64,000 nt of DNA, taken from an uncultured Parabacteroides sp. GTDB taxonomy: Bacteria > Bacteroidota > Bacteroidia > Bacteroidales > Tannerellaceae. The stretch covers positions 1 through 64,000 of the forward strand of contig NZ_CANTZW010000005.1 of assembly GCF_947855115.1 (NCBI RefSeq), in the 5' to 3' direction. Position 1 is the first letter of the stretch. Every line of letters starts with the position of its first letter. A program made the translations under genes and the position numbers. Shown piece after piece: positions 45,566 to 55,005 of the stretch. The notes beneath the pieces are model-generated. The model saw only the letters and a list, made by a program, of their open reading frames with translations. It had not been told where the DNA came from and made no database searches.

Positions 45566-48500
45566 TTAGAAACTAAAGTTAAGACCTACCGTGAATGTCC
45601 GTGCCGGGGGATATGCGTTCATGTCTACGCTGCCGGGAAGGAACGCGGGAAGGTTCTCGGAAGAGGCCATATAAGCGTTGTTCGCTAGTTCCGGGTCCAG
45701 GCCGGAGTAGGGGGTGATCAGGAACAGGTTTTGCGCCTGCACATATATCTTGGCCGTCGGGAATATCTTGCGAAACGAGGGGATAGAGGCCAAGTTGTAA
45801 GACAAGGTCACGTTTTGCAGACGGATGAACCAGGCATCCTCGATCCAGCGGGAGTTATACAGGGCGTTACCGTTGCCGTTCGTGCGATTGGCCGCTATAT
45901 CCGATCCCGGATTGGATTCGGACCAATAATTCATGGCATCTGTCATATAGTTGGAAGTCTCGAAAGTATTCGGTAGCGTAAAGTTCATTGCGGAGTAGTT
46001 ATACATCTTATTGCCGAAGTTGGCGTTAAAGAAGATATCCAGCGCGAAGTTCTTGTACTTGAACGTGTTGCCGAAGCCTAGGATTACCCGGGGGTCCGGA
46101 GTCCCGAGGATCGCTTTGTCCTTTACCGTGATAGAGCCGTCTCCGTCCAGATCCTTGAAACGATACGAGCCGCTGGAAGGATCGATGCCATCGACGACAT
46201 ACGTATAATATGAGTTCGTACGTTCCCCCTTGATAACACCGATCGTGTTCAACGCCGCCACCGTGCTTTCGTCGGTTACGTTGTAATCCGTGATCTTGTT
46301 GTCTGTCCAGGAGAAACTCAACTGCGTGTCCCATTCGAAATCGCGGGTCTGTATGTTGGTCGAGCTCAAGCTATACTCAAGGCCCCATACCCGCATGGAG
46401 GCGGCGTTCTGCCATTGATATTTATGGCCGGTCATAGGAGATTGCGAGACCTGCACCAACATATCCTTCGTGTTCTTCACGAAGAAATCCAGATTACCCG
46501 ATAAACGGCCGAAGAAACCGTAATCGATACCCAGGTTGACCTGCGAGGTAGTCTCCCATTTCAAGTCCGGGTTCTCCATATAATTCGTTAGCGTGGCTCC
46601 GGATACCTTGTTTTGTCCGAGGATGCCATTCGTTGTCATATCATACTTGGAAAGAGATTGATAAGGATCGATACCCGAGTTGCCGGATTGCCCGTAGCCT
46701 AGACGGAGTTTCAATATATCGACCTTATCCGCTGCCGCGGCCATAAAATCTTCCTTGTCTATTTTCCAGCCCACCGAGACACCCGGGAAATAGGCATATT
46801 TATTATTGCCGCCGAATACGGAAGAACCGTCGCGCCTTAGCGTTACCGTGGCGAGGTATTTATCGTCGAAAGAATAATCTATACGTCCGAAACCGGAGAT
46901 ATCCTTACGGCGGTCTTTGGAGGAATCCATCTTGGGAGCGTTGCCGCCGCCCAAATTGTTCTCGTGCGTGGCATCCGTACCGAAACCGGAGTTCTCGGCC
47001 CGGAAATAATTGTTATCCCGCTGGTAATACTCGTATCCTAACAATCCGGTTACGTGATGTTTCTTATTGAATACGGCATCATAATGCAGTAAGCCGTCGA
47101 AGGAGATACCGGTACTTCTCATGGAGCTTTGGCTGGCGGTTCCCCCGTGCGTGAAGTTACCGTTGTAAGCGGTTGTCGAGGGTACGTAAAAGCTGCGGTG
47201 GGCGTTTTGCACGTCGTAGGTAAGCTTGATCTCCGGTTTCAATCCGGGCAATATCTCGTAGGAAGCGCCTGCGCTGAAGTTGAGTTTATCCGTATAGATC
47301 TTGTCGTTTATATCCAATAGAGAAACCGGGTTGGCGATGAAATCGTTGTTCGGGTCTTTATTGTACGCCCCGTCTTGATCCCGTACGGTTACGTTGGGGG
47401 CGAAAGCGATGGAGGAGGAGATGACGGAATTGCGGGTACCACCTTCCGTAGGCTGGTTGGTATCCAGGATATGAGTGGCGAAAATATTGGAGCTGAAAGT
47501 GAATTTGTCTTTCTTATACTCGATGTTGCTTCTTCCGGTATAGCGATCCATGCCGGTATTTCTCACGATACCGTCCATTCCGTAATATCCGAGGGAGAAA
47601 TAATATTTGAGAGACTCGGAACCTCCGGATAGATTTACGTTATGGCTCTGCAAGAAGCCGTTTCGGGTTACTTGGTCAAACCAATCCGTGGTTTGCGCCG
47701 CGTTGATCTCCTGCTCGGTGAAGCTGGTCAGGTTGAAGGCGTTGTTGTATCGCATATATTGTCGCGCGTCCATCACGTCGTACTTTTTAGCGGTGGTCTG
47801 CACGCCGGCGTATCCGTCATAAGAGACACGGATCTTGCCTTGTTTACCCCTTTTGGTCGTGATGATGAATACGCCGTTAGAACCTTGGGCGCCGTAGATG
47901 GCGGTAGCGGCGGCATCTTTCAGTACCGCTATGCTCTCGATATCGTTCGGGTTGATGGAGTTCAGCGGGTCGCGGTCCGGGGCGTTGAACGCCATTCCGC
48001 TACTGGGGGCGCTGGGCGTGTTCACGACGAAACCGTCTACTACATATAAAGGGTCCGTATTTAAGAAAAGAGAGTTACGCCCGCGGATGATCGTCTTGCC
48101 CCCGCCGCCGGGCTGAGAGGTATTTTGCTTGAACTGTACGCCGGATATACGGCCGGAGAGCATTTGATCCACGGAAGTAGAGGCTCCGCCGATATTCGTC
48201 TTGTCCGCGCGGATATTGGAAACGGCCCCGGTGATATCCTCCACCTTGCGGCTGGCGTAACCAACGACTACTACCTCGTCCAGATTCAAGGAGTTTTCTT
48301 TCAATACGATATTGAAATCATTCTTGTTCGCTACCGGGATAATTTGTTTTCCATAGCCGACATACGAGATCTCTATCGAGCTGTTTTCCGGCAATTCCAA
48401 GGAGAAACGCCCGTCCAGGTCCGTGATCGTCCCGTTCGTGGTATTGCGTTGAACGATGCTGACCCCGATGACCGGCTCGTTATTCTCGTCTCTTACCACG

Positions 48501-48859
48501 CCGGATATCTTCTTGGTCTTTTGCGGCACGCCGTTCTTTCCCTTGATGATAAGGGCGATCTGGCGGTTATCGATCTCGTAGGTGAGGTTCGTGGTTCTCA
48601 ACATGGCGTCGAGTACTTCCTCTATGCTTTGGCCATTCGCGTCGGCAGATACTTTCTGGGAAAGATCCGTCCTCTTGTCGTCATAGAAAAAGGTATATTT
48701 ACTAGCGGACTCGATTTTCTTCAAAGCCTCTTCCAGAGAGACATTGGAGAAAGAAATACGAAGCTTTTCTTGCGCGTGGATTACTCCCGCGTGAAGAAGC
48801 ATCGCCATAAATAATGATAAAGTGCAAAATGAATGTTTAAGGATAGAATAATTTTTCAT
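45566..48859 (-). CDS. SusC/RagA-like TonB-dependent transporter with STN signalling domain
   Basis: This 1097-residue outer-membrane protein starts with a signal peptide. A secretin/TonB N-terminal (STN) domain follows (about residues 32-110: LRISFSNVSLEEALKKIESA), then a carboxypeptidase-like Ig domain (GVVRDENNEPVIGVSIVQRN) and a plug with the SusC marks DEVVVVGYASRKVEDITGAV and GVFIITTKRGKQGKI. The 22-strand barrel ends FTVGLNFSF. The STN domain is present in transporters that signal to an anti-sigma factor, which fits the FecR and ECF sigma genes just upstream. The sugar cannot be named. Confidence 0.95.
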   Translation of the reverse strand: MKNYSILKHSFCTLSLFMAMLLHAGVIHAQEKLRISFSNVSLEEALKKIESASKYTFFYDDKRTDLSQKVSADANGQSIEEVLDAMLRTTNLTYEIDNRQIALIIKGKNGVPQKTKKISGVVRDENNEPVIGVSIVQRNTTNGTITDLDGRFSLELPENSSIEISYVGYGKQIIPVANKNDFNIVLKENSLNLDEVVVVGYASRKVEDITGAVSNIRADKTNIGGASTSVDQMLSGRISGVQFKQNTSQPGGGGKTIIRGRNSLFLNTDPLYVVDGFVVNTPSAPSSGMAFNAPDRDPLNSINPNDIESIAVLKDAAATAIYGAQGSNGVFIITTKRGKQGKIRVSYDGYAGVQTTAKKYDVMDARQYMRYNNAFNLTSFTEQEINAAQTTDWFDQVTRNGFLQSHNVNLSGGSESLKYYFSLGYYGMDGIVRNTGMDRYTGRSNIEYKKDKFTFSSNIFATHILDTNQPTEGGTRNSVISSSIAFAPNVTVRDQDGAYNKDPNNDFIANPVSLLDINDKIYTDKLNFSAGASYEILPGLKPEIKLTYDVQNAHRSFYVPSTTAYNGNFTHGGTASQSSMRSTGISFDGLLHYDAVFNKKHHVTGLLGYEYYQRDNNYFRAENSGFGTDATHENNLGGGNAPKMDSSKDRRKDISGFGRIDYSFDDKYLATVTLRRDGSSVFGGNNKYAYFPGVSVGWKIDKEDFMAAAADKVDILKLRLGYGQSGNSGIDPYQSLSKYDMTTNGILGQNKVSGATLTNYMENPDLKWETTSQVNLGIDYGFFGRLSGNLDFFVKNTKDMLVQVSQSPMTGHKYQWQNAASMRVWGLEYSLSSTNIQTRDFEWDTQLSFSWTDNKITDYNVTDESTVAALNTIGVIKGERTNSYYTYVVDGIDPSSGSYRFKDLDGDGSITVKDKAILGTPDPRVILGFGNTFKYKNFALDIFFNANFGNKMYNYSAMNFTLPNTFETSNYMTDAMNYWSESNPGSDIAANRTNGNGNALYNSRWIEDAWFIRLQNVTLSYNLASIPSFRKIFPTAKIYVQAQNLFLITPYSGLDPELANNAYMASSENLPAFLPGSVDMNAYPPARTFTVGLNFSF

Positions 48860-48963
48860 ACTTTTGTATTAATAAAAGATTAAGAATCTGTGAGCTACGG
48901 AAAGCGCCAACTTTTGTCATAACTCACGTTTTTTTTCGTTTATGAGGGCATGCGACGCCCCCG

Positions 48964-48988
48964 AAAGGCATAATTTGATTATGCCTTT
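48964..48988. terminator. Hairpin between the FecR and SusC genes
   Basis: AAAGGCATAAT and ATTATGCCTTT form a perfect 11-bp stem with a three-base loop, 35 bases after the FecR stop. It can end FecR/sigma transcripts, so the SusC operon would have its own, sigma-dependent promoter in 48860-48960. Confidence 0.75.
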
Positions 48989-49022
48989 TGTCTTTTTGTC
49001 ATATACTCATAGGCAAAATGAT

Positions 49023-50003
49023 TTAAGGTTCTACACTACTTATCGTTACACGGTCGTTATCATCGAATGTATATTTTATCGGATTAATCTTGGACAAGGT
49101 CCGTAATATCGTTTCCAGGGAATCATCTTTCACCGTGAACGTATAGAATTGGCTCTCGGCTATCTTCGGATCGACATTGATTTTCACGTTGTACCATCTT
49201 TCCAGATATTTGCAGATATAGCCGAGCGATTTGCTCTTGAAGAATACCGATTCTTTTGCCCAGAATGTCTCTAGCTCCACGTCCGATCGCTCGATCTTCA
49301 ATGTTTGCCCTTTCTTATCGATCCTCGCGATCTCTCCCGGGCTTAGAAAGGCTTCCTTTCCGTCTTTTAGCGATACGGATACCGATCCGCTGCGCAGGGC
49401 GATTTTCGCGTTGTTGTCGTTCGGGTAGGAATACACGTTGAACTTGGTTCCGTATACCTTTACCTTCAGGTCGCCGCTACGGACGACAAACGGATGCCTT
49501 TTGTCTTTCGTGACCTCGAAGGAGGCTTCTCCCTCCAGTATTAATTGCCGTTTGTGGATGAACGAGGAGGCATATTGCAGCGTAGAGCCGGTGTTCAGCC
49601 AGACAACCGAGCTGTCTGGCAGTATTATTCTGGATTTCCCGTTCAAGGCGGAATAATATTGAGTGGTGTTGTATTGCCGTACAAGCTGGTAGCTGTAACC
49701 GATGCCTAGCAGCAGTAAGATACTGGCCGCGATGGAGATGACCGAGTATTTGATCCGGCGTAGGCTCCTTTGCTTGTGTCGGCCCGCGTGGATACGGGTT
49801 CGCATCTTTTCCCAAGAGACAGCCAGATCCGGTCTCGCTCCCGATACCTCTTCCTGTATCTTGTTCCAGAGCAAGGTGATATCGGCGAATAACTCGGCGT
49901 TATCCGCTTCTTTTATCCATGCGTCGAACAGCGCGTCTTGTTCCGGGGTGGATTCGTGTCTTAATCGGGCTATAAGCAGCCCCCATGGTATGATCTTTTC
50001 CAT
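49023..50003 (-). CDS. FecR-family anti-sigma factor
   Basis: The protein is 326 residues long. A cytoplasmic N-terminal part (about 1-83) binds the sigma factor, a single transmembrane helix follows (VISIAASILLLLGIGYSYQL, about 85-105), then the periplasmic FecR domain (YYSALNGKSRIILPDSSVVW ... GEASFEVTKDKRHPFVVRSG) and a C-terminal DUF4974 domain (VKINVDPKIAESQFYTFTVK). It transmits the STN signal of the downstream SusC-like transporter across the inner membrane. It is 73 bases from the sigma gene. Confidence 0.93.
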   Translation of the reverse strand: MEKIIPWGLLIARLRHESTPEQDALFDAWIKEADNAELFADITLLWNKIQEEVSGARPDLAVSWEKMRTRIHAGRHKQRSLRRIKYSVISIAASILLLLGIGYSYQLVRQYNTTQYYSALNGKSRIILPDSSVVWLNTGSTLQYASSFIHKRQLILEGEASFEVTKDKRHPFVVRSGDLKVKVYGTKFNVYSYPNDNNAKIALRSGSVSVSLKDGKEAFLSPGEIARIDKKGQTLKIERSDVELETFWAKESVFFKSKSLGYICKYLERWYNVKINVDPKIAESQFYTFTVKDDSLETILRTLSKINPIKYTFDDNDRVTISSVEP

Positions 50004-50076
50004 TACATCGAGATTATCCTTTTATAATAGAGACACGGTTTCGGAGAGGAACCCTAACACCTCGAACGAAATTTTC

Positions 50077-50625
50077 TCAGAAAAGATAATGATAGCTTTC
50101 CCCCAGATGGGCTTTGATGTGTTTGAGCGCTTTGGTTATCTGGGCTTCTACGGTCTTTACCGTGATATTCATGTCTGTGGCGATTTCTTTGTTAGAGCGG
50201 TTCTCCATACGGCTTTTAACAAATACTTCCCTGCATTTGTCCGGCAGGGCATAGATGGCCTCGTTGATCAGTTGCTCCAGTTCTTTCATCTCAAGGGGAT
50301 ATTCCTCGATAGCGGATTCGAAAAGGGATATGTTTTCCGTGCGGAGTTCTTGCTCGTGGTCTCGTAGATAGTTTAAGGTCCGGTTACGGGCAGAGGTAAG
50401 GAGATAAGCTTTTATGGATAATTTGATCTTTACACTCTTTCGTTTCTCCCAAAGAGCCGTGAATACGTCTAACGCTATCTCCTCCGATACCGTATCTTTC
50501 TTTATATAGAAAAAGGAAAGCCGATACACGGCGGTGAAATAGGTATCGAAGAGATACTTGAATGCCGCCTCGTCATCTTCTTTGATTCGTTGTAAAAGAA
50601 AGATATCGTCGATATTTTTCATCAT
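50077..50625 (-). CDS. ECF sigma factor (RNA polymerase sigma-70 family)
   Basis: This 182-residue protein has region 2 (DEAAFKYLFDTYFTAVYRLS, then AYLLTSARNRTLNYLRDHE) and region 4 (LPDKCREVFVKSRMENRSNK, then NITVKTVEAQITKALKHIKA); regions 1 and 3 are absent, as in ECF sigmas. It heads the sigma-FecR-SusC-SusD-glycosidase series and should direct transcription of susC/susD when FecR releases it. A promoter variant TATTTTCG lies upstream of its start on the minus strand (about 50660). Confidence 0.94.
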   Translation of the reverse strand: MMKNIDDIFLLQRIKEDDEAAFKYLFDTYFTAVYRLSFFYIKKDTVSEEIALDVFTALWEKRKSVKIKLSIKAYLLTSARNRTLNYLRDHEQELRTENISLFESAIEEYPLEMKELEQLINEAIYALPDKCREVFVKSRMENRSNKEIATDMNITVKTVEAQITKALKHIKAHLGESYHYLF

Positions 50626-50779
50626 ACCATTAGATTTACTGATCCTTATCTACGCGAAAATAAGAGAATATGATGAAATATGTACGCATATGGCCGATTT
50701 GTGGTAACTTTTAATTGCGCCGATACATAGGATGCCTTAAAAGGCTTCCGGCGGTTTAAGGCATCCTATCGTTTTTTGC

Positions 50780-51928
50780 TTAAGCTGTTTTCTCGTATTT
50801 CCGGTAAAAGCGAGTCAGTAGCAAGAACCCGGTGAAAGCGAATCCTGAACCGATCAGGGCGGGGTATTTATAACCGAGGCCGGCCTCCAGCGGCAGGCCG
50901 CCGCAATACGCCCCGATAGCGTTTCCTAAGTTGAACGCGACTTGTACGCTGGCGGCTCCCAGCATCTCTCCACCTTTGGAATAGCGGATTAATAATACTT
51001 GCTGGGGGCTTGATACCGCGAATAACCCCGCCGTGCACAGGCACATCAGCAATACATTCAACCAAGATATTTGTGCCAGGAAAAAGATGAGCGACAAGAC
51101 TACGCAAATCATACCTTGCGCCACAGCCGCTACCCGCCCCGGCATGTATTTATCGGATAGGCGGCCACTGGCCAGGTTACCCACCACCATGCCGAAACCC
51201 GCCAATACCATCAAGACGGTAAGGCTTTCGGTGGAGAAACCCGATACCTGCGTCAATAACGGGCTGATATAGCTATACCAGCAAAATACGCCTCCGTTAC
51301 CCAACATCGTGGCCCCGAGGATCAACCAAGGCGCTTGGGCCTTGAGGAAACGGAATTGCCCTTTAAATCCGGTATCCGGAAGATTCTCTACCATAGGCAC
51401 CCATCTCCAGATATAATATAGGATGGCTATGCCCCAGCAACCAACCAGCAAGAAAGTCAGCCGCCAGGAAAGCATGGTGCTGAGGGCCGTTCCCAGCGGT
51501 ACGCCAAACAGGTTGGCGATCGTCATCCCCGCTATCATGATAGAGACAGCCTCGGAACCTCTTCCTTTATCGGCGAGCTTCTCCGCTACGATGGAACCGA
51601 CCCCGAAATAAGCCCCGTGGGGTAGTCCGGAGATGAAACGGGCTACCATTAATACCCAGTAATTGGGCGCTGCCGAGGCGCATAAATTACCGATCATCAT
51701 AATCCCTACCAGAACGAGCAGAATGTGCTTCAACGGATATTTGCGGGCGATAATCAGCAGGGGAGCGCCTACGCAAACTCCTAGCGCGTAGGCCGAGATG
51801 AGGTGTCCGGCAGTAGCGATGCTGATGTGTAAGTCTTTTGCGACATCGGGCAGGATACCCATCATCACGAACTCGGCGATACCCAGCCCAAGGGTACCGA
51901 AAGCTAAAGCGATCAAACTTTTTTTCAT
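50780..51928 (-). CDS. MFS transporter, AraJ/DHA1-type efflux
   Basis: This 382-residue protein has twelve predicted transmembrane segments. The N-terminus LGLGIAEFVMMGILPDVAKD and the loop RFISGLPHGAYFGVGSIVAE are typical of AraJ/YdhP-like DHA1 exporters of sugars, drugs or toxic intermediates. The GRLSDKYMPGR loop between helices 8 and 9 is the usual second-half MFS motif. It is not obviously part of the adjacent PUL; 155 bases separate it from the sigma gene. Confidence 0.9.
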   Translation of the reverse strand: MKKSLIALAFGTLGLGIAEFVMMGILPDVAKDLHISIATAGHLISAYALGVCVGAPLLIIARKYPLKHILLVLVGIMMIGNLCASAAPNYWVLMVARFISGLPHGAYFGVGSIVAEKLADKGRGSEAVSIMIAGMTIANLFGVPLGTALSTMLSWRLTFLLVGCWGIAILYYIWRWVPMVENLPDTGFKGQFRFLKAQAPWLILGATMLGNGGVFCWYSYISPLLTQVSGFSTESLTVLMVLAGFGMVVGNLASGRLSDKYMPGRVAAVAQGMICVVLSLIFFLAQISWLNVLLMCLCTAGLFAVSSPQQVLLIRYSKGGEMLGAASVQVAFNLGNAIGAYCGGLPLEAGLGYKYPALIGSGFAFTGFLLLTRFYRKYEKTA

Positions 51929-52056
51929 AACCTAAAATACAGAACAATCTTTTGTGGCGCGAAGATAGTGTATGGCGTACATTTTTCTTCTGCCTTCCGG
52001 GGTGTTTTTACGGGAGGATTTCGTGTTTCGGGCGGGTTATTATGGTTTGGATAAAA

Positions 52057-52110
52057 CACGTACGTGTTTACAAAAAAACATGTACGACTTTTTGAAAAAG
52101 CACGTACATG
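52057..52110. repeat. 22-bp-period palindrome array, locus 2
   Basis: Units start at 52057 (CACGTACGTG), 52079 (CATGTACGAC) and 52101 (CACGTACATG), again spaced exactly 22 bases. Unit 1 sits in a 16-base perfect palindrome AAACACGTACGTGTTT. Units 2 and 3 form a 15-bp inverted repeat (AAAAAAACATGTACG with its complement) enclosing CTTTTTGAAAAAG, itself a palindrome. The array lies 29 bases after polA and before the MFS gene, where it may end or protect the polA transcript. It shares the GTACGACTTTTTG core with locus 1. Confidence 0.75.
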
Positions 52111-52138
52111 TTTTTTTAAGGGGGATTCCGGTATTATC

Positions 52139-54904
52139 TCAATGCGCTTCCAGCCAGTTCGCTCCCTCGCCGCAATCGGCGATCAAGGGGACTTGCAGCT
52201 TCATGACGTTTTCCATTTCCTCGAGAACGATTTTCTTTACCTCCTCGGCTTCCTCTTTGTATACGTTGAAGTTTAACTCATCGTGTACTTGAAGGATCAT
52301 CTTGCTTTTCAATCGCTCTTTCTCGAAACGCTCGTAAATGCGTACCATCGCTAGCTTGATGATATCGGCGGCGCTTCCTTGGATGGGGGCGTTGATCGCG
52401 TTTCGTTCGGCGTAACCTCGTACTACGGCGTTGTGCGAGTTGATATCCGCCAAGAAACGCTTGCGCTTGAAAATGGTTTCCACGTACCCTTTCTCCTTGG
52501 CGATCTTGATGCTCTCCTCCATATACTCCTTGATACGGGGATAGGTGTTGAAATAACCGTCTATCAATTCCTTGGACTCGGAGCGGGGGATACCCAGGCG
52601 CTCGGCGAGCCCGAAGACGGAGATGCCGTAGATGATACCGAAATTGGCGGTCTTCGCCTTCCGGCGCATATCGCCGGTTACTTCCTCTACCGGGATTCCG
52701 TAGATCTTGGCGGCTGTCGCGGCATGGATGTCCGCTCCGCTTTGGAAAGCCTCGATCATATGCGGGTCGCCACTCAGGTGGGCCATGATGCGAAGCTCTA
52801 TCTGGGAGTAGTCGGCGGAGAAGAAGAGGCAATCCGTGTTGTCCGGGATAAACGCCTTACGGATCTCGCGGCCTAGCTCGTCTCGCACCGGGATGTTTTG
52901 CAGGTTCGGATTGGTGGAGCTGAGGCGGCCGGTAGATGTCACCGCTTGGTTGAAAGAGGTATGTATCTTTCCGGTCTGCGGATTGATCAATTCTGGGAGA
53001 GCGTCGATATAGGTGCTTAATAGTTTCTTCAGCCCCCGGTATTCGAGGAGCTTGCCGATAATGGGATGTTTGCTGCGAAGTTTCTCCAGTATGTCCTCGC
53101 TGGTACTGTAACCGCCTGTTTTGGTCTTCTTCGCTTTCTCGTCTAGTTTCAAGCGATCGAAAAGGATCTCGCCTACCTGTTTCGTGGAGTTGATGTTGAA
53201 CTCCGTGCCGGCTAGCTCGTAAACCTCTTGCTCCAGCTTGTTCATGGAGGCGGTAAGTGCTCCGGAGGATTGCTTAAGCGCTACCGTATCCAGCGTGACG
53301 CCGGTAGCTTCCATTTCCACTAATACATATATTAATGGCATCTCGATCGTGGTGAAGAGGGATTCTAGTCCTTCCTTCTTCAACTCGGGTGCGAAATGGT
53401 TCTTTAGCTTGAGCGTGACGTCCGCGTCCTCGGCGGCGTATTCGGCGATCTGCTCTATGGGTACGTCTCGCATCGATAACTGGTTCTTTCCTTTCGGGCC
53501 GATCAGTTCCTCGATATGGACGGTCTGGTACTTGAGGTAGGTTTCCGCCAGGTAATCCATTCCGTGCCGCAACTCCGGGTTCAGCAGGTAATGGGCGATC
53601 ATCGTATCGAACAGGGGGCCGGCTACCTTCACGTTGTATTTGCGAAGCACCAGGATGTCGAATTTGATGTTTTGCCCGATCTTCAGTGATTTCGGATTTT
53701 GCAGGGCAGGGGAGAAGCGTTCCACTACTTTCGCCGCCTCTACCGAGTTGGCGGGGACGGGAACGTACCAGGCCTCGTTTTCCTTCACGGCGAACGACAT
53801 TCCGACCAATCCGGCCTTCAAGGGATCGATGCCGTCGGTTTCCGTGTCAAAAGCGAAAAATTCCTGACCCAATAAAAAGTGGGCTAAATCAGCCTGTTTT
53901 TCCTCTGTATCAGCTAGATAATAGTTGTGGGGGGTAGACTTTAAGTCCGTGAGAATCGATTTTTTCGGCTCTTCCGTACTCTCGGGCGTAAAAATTGCGA
54001 ACAAATCGCCTTGAACGGGGCCTTTCGGGGCGGCTTTGAGCGGCTCGGAATTCATTTTGTTAATAAATGTTCGGAATTCTAATTCCGTGTAAATCTCTGT
54101 CAGACGCTCCTCGTTCGGCTTCTCGCGGACGCAACGGGCGGCATCGAACTCGATAGGGACGTCCGTCTTGATTGTCGCCAGGAATTTGGAGAAACGGATT
54201 TGCTCGGCGTTCTCCTCCACCTTCTTCTTTTGAGCCCCTTTCAACTTATCGGTGTTCGCTAATAGATTCTCGATGCTTCCGAATTCGGCCAACAGCTTTT
54301 GGGCGGTCTTCTCGCCAACTCCCGGACAACCGGGAATATTATCGGAAGCGTCGCCCATCAGTCCCAGCAGGTCGATCACCTGATCCGTGCTTGTAAGGCC
54401 GTATTTGTTTAATACCTCGGCTACGCCCATGATCTCGTAATCTCCACCGAATTTAGGACGGTACATGAATATATGCTCAGATACCAACTGTCCGTAATCC
54501 TTGTCCGGCGTCATCATGAAAACATCGAAGCCCTCCTTCTCCGCTAGCTTTGCCACGGTCCCGATTACGTCGTCTGCCTCATAGCGGGGTACTTCCAGGA
54601 TCGGGATGTTGTAAGCCTCTATGATCTCCTTGATGATCGGTACGGATTGACGGATCACTTCCGGTGTCTCTTCCCGTTGCGCCTTGTACTGCTCGAAGGC
54701 CTCATGCCGGAAGGTAGGTCCCTTCGGGTCGAAGGCTACCGCTATGTGAGTAGGGTTCTCACGTTTTAATACGTCTTCCAGACTGTTGATAAAACCGAAG
54801 ATGGCAGAGGTATTCACGCCTTTAGAGTTGATACGGGGATTCTTGATGAAGGCGTAGTAGGAGCGATAAATTAACGCATACGCATCTATAAGGAATAACT
54901 TCAT
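52139..54904 (-). CDS. polA: DNA polymerase I
   Basis: This polymerase has about 921 residues. The order is 5'-3' nuclease (1-290: MKLFLIDAYALIYRSYYAFI, YEADDVIGTVAKLAEKEGFD, GDASDNIPGCPGVGEKTAQK), 3'-5' exonuclease (about 330-520: FFAFDTETDGIDPLKAGLVG with DxE, IGQNIKFDILVLRKYN, YAAEDADVTLK) and polymerase A domain (RLSSTNPNLQNIPVRDELGR, SADYSQIELR, RRKAKTANFGIIYGISVFGL, ILQVHDELNF). Proofreading residues are present. Start 54904 gives the canonical MKLFLIDAYA N-terminus; the longer reading uses GTG 54916. It fills gaps and replaces primers in replication and repair. Confidence 0.96.
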   Translation of the reverse strand: MKLFLIDAYALIYRSYYAFIKNPRINSKGVNTSAIFGFINSLEDVLKRENPTHIAVAFDPKGPTFRHEAFEQYKAQREETPEVIRQSVPIIKEIIEAYNIPILEVPRYEADDVIGTVAKLAEKEGFDVFMMTPDKDYGQLVSEHIFMYRPKFGGDYEIMGVAEVLNKYGLTSTDQVIDLLGLMGDASDNIPGCPGVGEKTAQKLLAEFGSIENLLANTDKLKGAQKKKVEENAEQIRFSKFLATIKTDVPIEFDAARCVREKPNEERLTEIYTELEFRTFINKMNSEPLKAAPKGPVQGDLFAIFTPESTEEPKKSILTDLKSTPHNYYLADTEEKQADLAHFLLGQEFFAFDTETDGIDPLKAGLVGMSFAVKENEAWYVPVPANSVEAAKVVERFSPALQNPKSLKIGQNIKFDILVLRKYNVKVAGPLFDTMIAHYLLNPELRHGMDYLAETYLKYQTVHIEELIGPKGKNQLSMRDVPIEQIAEYAAEDADVTLKLKNHFAPELKKEGLESLFTTIEMPLIYVLVEMEATGVTLDTVALKQSSGALTASMNKLEQEVYELAGTEFNINSTKQVGEILFDRLKLDEKAKKTKTGGYSTSEDILEKLRSKHPIIGKLLEYRGLKKLLSTYIDALPELINPQTGKIHTSFNQAVTSTGRLSSTNPNLQNIPVRDELGREIRKAFIPDNTDCLFFSADYSQIELRIMAHLSGDPHMIEAFQSGADIHAATAAKIYGIPVEEVTGDMRRKAKTANFGIIYGISVFGLAERLGIPRSESKELIDGYFNTYPRIKEYMEESIKIAKEKGYVETIFKRKRFLADINSHNAVVRGYAERNAINAPIQGSAADIIKLAMVRIYERFEKERLKSKMILQVHDELNFNVYKEEAEEVKKIVLEEMENVMKLQVPLIADCGEGANWLEAH

Positions 54905-54978
54905 TACTTTTAACACGTTTTAGTGGGACAAAATCTGGGTAAATGTACGAAAAAACTCGCTTACTCGATAGTTTTTGT

Positions 54979-54986
54979 TACTTTTG
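54979..54986 (+). promoter_or_regulatory. -7 promoter element (TACTTTTG) for the polyprenyl synthase
   Basis: This TAnnTTTG match followed by CG lies 19 bases before ATG 55006. It fixes the start downstream of the earlier in-frame ATG 54943. Confidence 0.6.
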
Positions 54987-55005
54987 CGAATCTTTGCATG
55001 GAATT

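Noticed and set aside
45566..48859. Antisense frames within the SusC-like gene (e.g. 47642-48049 and 48125-48814)
   Set aside because: They are shadows of a gene with full SusC architecture.
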